Notes under the pieces: generated by a model | The model's input: the letters and a program-made list of their open reading frames with translations, nothing else | Database searches by the model: none | What the model was told of the DNA's origin: nothing | Shown: positions 5,070 through 5,151 of the stretch, in pieces | Position numbering within the stretch: position 1 is the stretch's first letter | How the letters are laid out: each line of letters starts with the position of its first letter | Program-made: the position numbers and the translations under genes | From: an uncultured Actinomycetes bacterium | GTDB taxonomy: Bacteria; Actinomycetota; Actinomycetes; Nanopelagicales; Nanopelagicaceae | Length of the DNA stretch: 5,151 nucleotides | Direction of reading: 5' to 3' | NCBI GenBank assembly: GCA_903899145.1 | Contig: CAIUHY010000121.1 | Span: 1-5,151, forward strand

Positions 5070-5151
5070 GTGTCATTTATACATTGGCTATTTAATGCCC
5101 AAGTTCATTTCGGTTCGAAATCCATTTATTGGAAAGAAATCATTGGAAACG
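5070..5151 (+). CDS. ribM: RibM/PnuX-like riboflavin transporter (PnuC family), N-terminus only (partial)
   Basis: From GTG 5070 an open frame runs to the window edge and encodes 27 residues: an aromatic, hydrophobic start (FIHWLFNAQVHFG) and then YWKEIIGN. PnuC-family transporters begin in the same way, with a short WLF-type amphipathic segment, a Gly-containing turn and a (T/Y)WxExxG motif leading into the first membrane helix. In actinobacteria, PnuC relatives behind FMN riboswitches are the riboflavin uptake proteins RibM/PnuX, which work by facilitated diffusion followed by trapping as FMN. The riboswitch upstream therefore fits well. No in-frame start precedes 5070 within 30 bases, and AGAAGAG is well spaced from it. 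With only 27 residues visible, the family call is provisional; another flavin gene or transporter remains possible. Confidence 0.62.
   Translation, partial: MSFIHWLFNAQVHFGSKSIYWKEIIGN

Noticed and set aside
5095..5151. ATG 5095 as the start of the riboswitch-controlled gene (reads MPKFISVRN...)
   Set aside because: It has no ribosome binding site, sits 40 bases after the aptamer and gives a basic, non-membrane peptide. The GTG 5070 frame has a spaced purine-rich site and resembles the PnuC/RibM N-terminus.
1..5151. Mobile element, phage remnant or CRISPR array
   Set aside because: No transposase or integrase frame, terminal inverted repeats or regularly spaced repeats are visible; all complete genes are housekeeping or plain metabolic families.

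Overview
The window reads as chromosomal housekeeping DNA from an actinobacterium with unusually low GC for the phylum (GC looks somewhat below 50% by eye; not counted). Pointers to Actinomycetota are the lysine/alanine-rich HU tail at the left edge, the order hup - plsC - gpsA - ddl - (stand-alone AsnC/RAM domain) - thiL known from that phylum, the GGEDHxxVAT motif in ThiL, GTG starts, weak Shine-Dalgarno signals and an FMN riboswitch ahead of a PnuC/RibM-type transporter. Small-genome planktonic lineages such as acI/Nanopelagicales fit best, but that placement is inference.

Layout, left to right. Bases 1-93 are the 3' end of an HU-type histone-like gene, closed by a strong intrinsic terminator (106-140). 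Bases 171-3007 form a tight plus-strand operon: a PlsC-type acyltransferase (plsC), glycerol-3-phosphate dehydrogenase (gpsA, 3-base gap) and D-Ala-D-Ala ligase (ddl, one-base TAATG overlap). GpsA supplies sn-glycerol-3-phosphate and PlsC acts in phosphatidic acid synthesis, so the first two serve phospholipid synthesis; Ddl serves peptidoglycan. Bases 3004-3957 are a two-gene minus-strand unit: a stand-alone Lrp/AsnC ligand-binding (RAM) domain protein followed after 3 bases by a class I glutamine amidotransferase. The amidotransferase ends tail-to-tail with ddl, overlapping by 4 bases. Only 30 bases separate the RAM gene from the divergent thiL (3988-4881), thiamine-monophosphate kinase.

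Bases 4882-5069 hold a promoter candidate and a complete FMN (RFN) riboswitch. It precedes the N-terminus of a RibM/PnuX-like riboflavin transporter that starts at a GTG (5070) and runs off the right edge. ThiL and the riboswitch gene place two cofactor pathways (thiamine diphosphate, flavins) side by side.

No mobile element, CRISPR array, tRNA or rRNA is visible, and all complete genes look intact. The most useful things to look at are the amidotransferase/RAM pair in a slot where many actinobacteria carry something else, the compact ThiL, the Ddl ATP-loop variant, the apparently leaderless plsC, and the expression platform of the riboswitch. I do not see a wholly new system.
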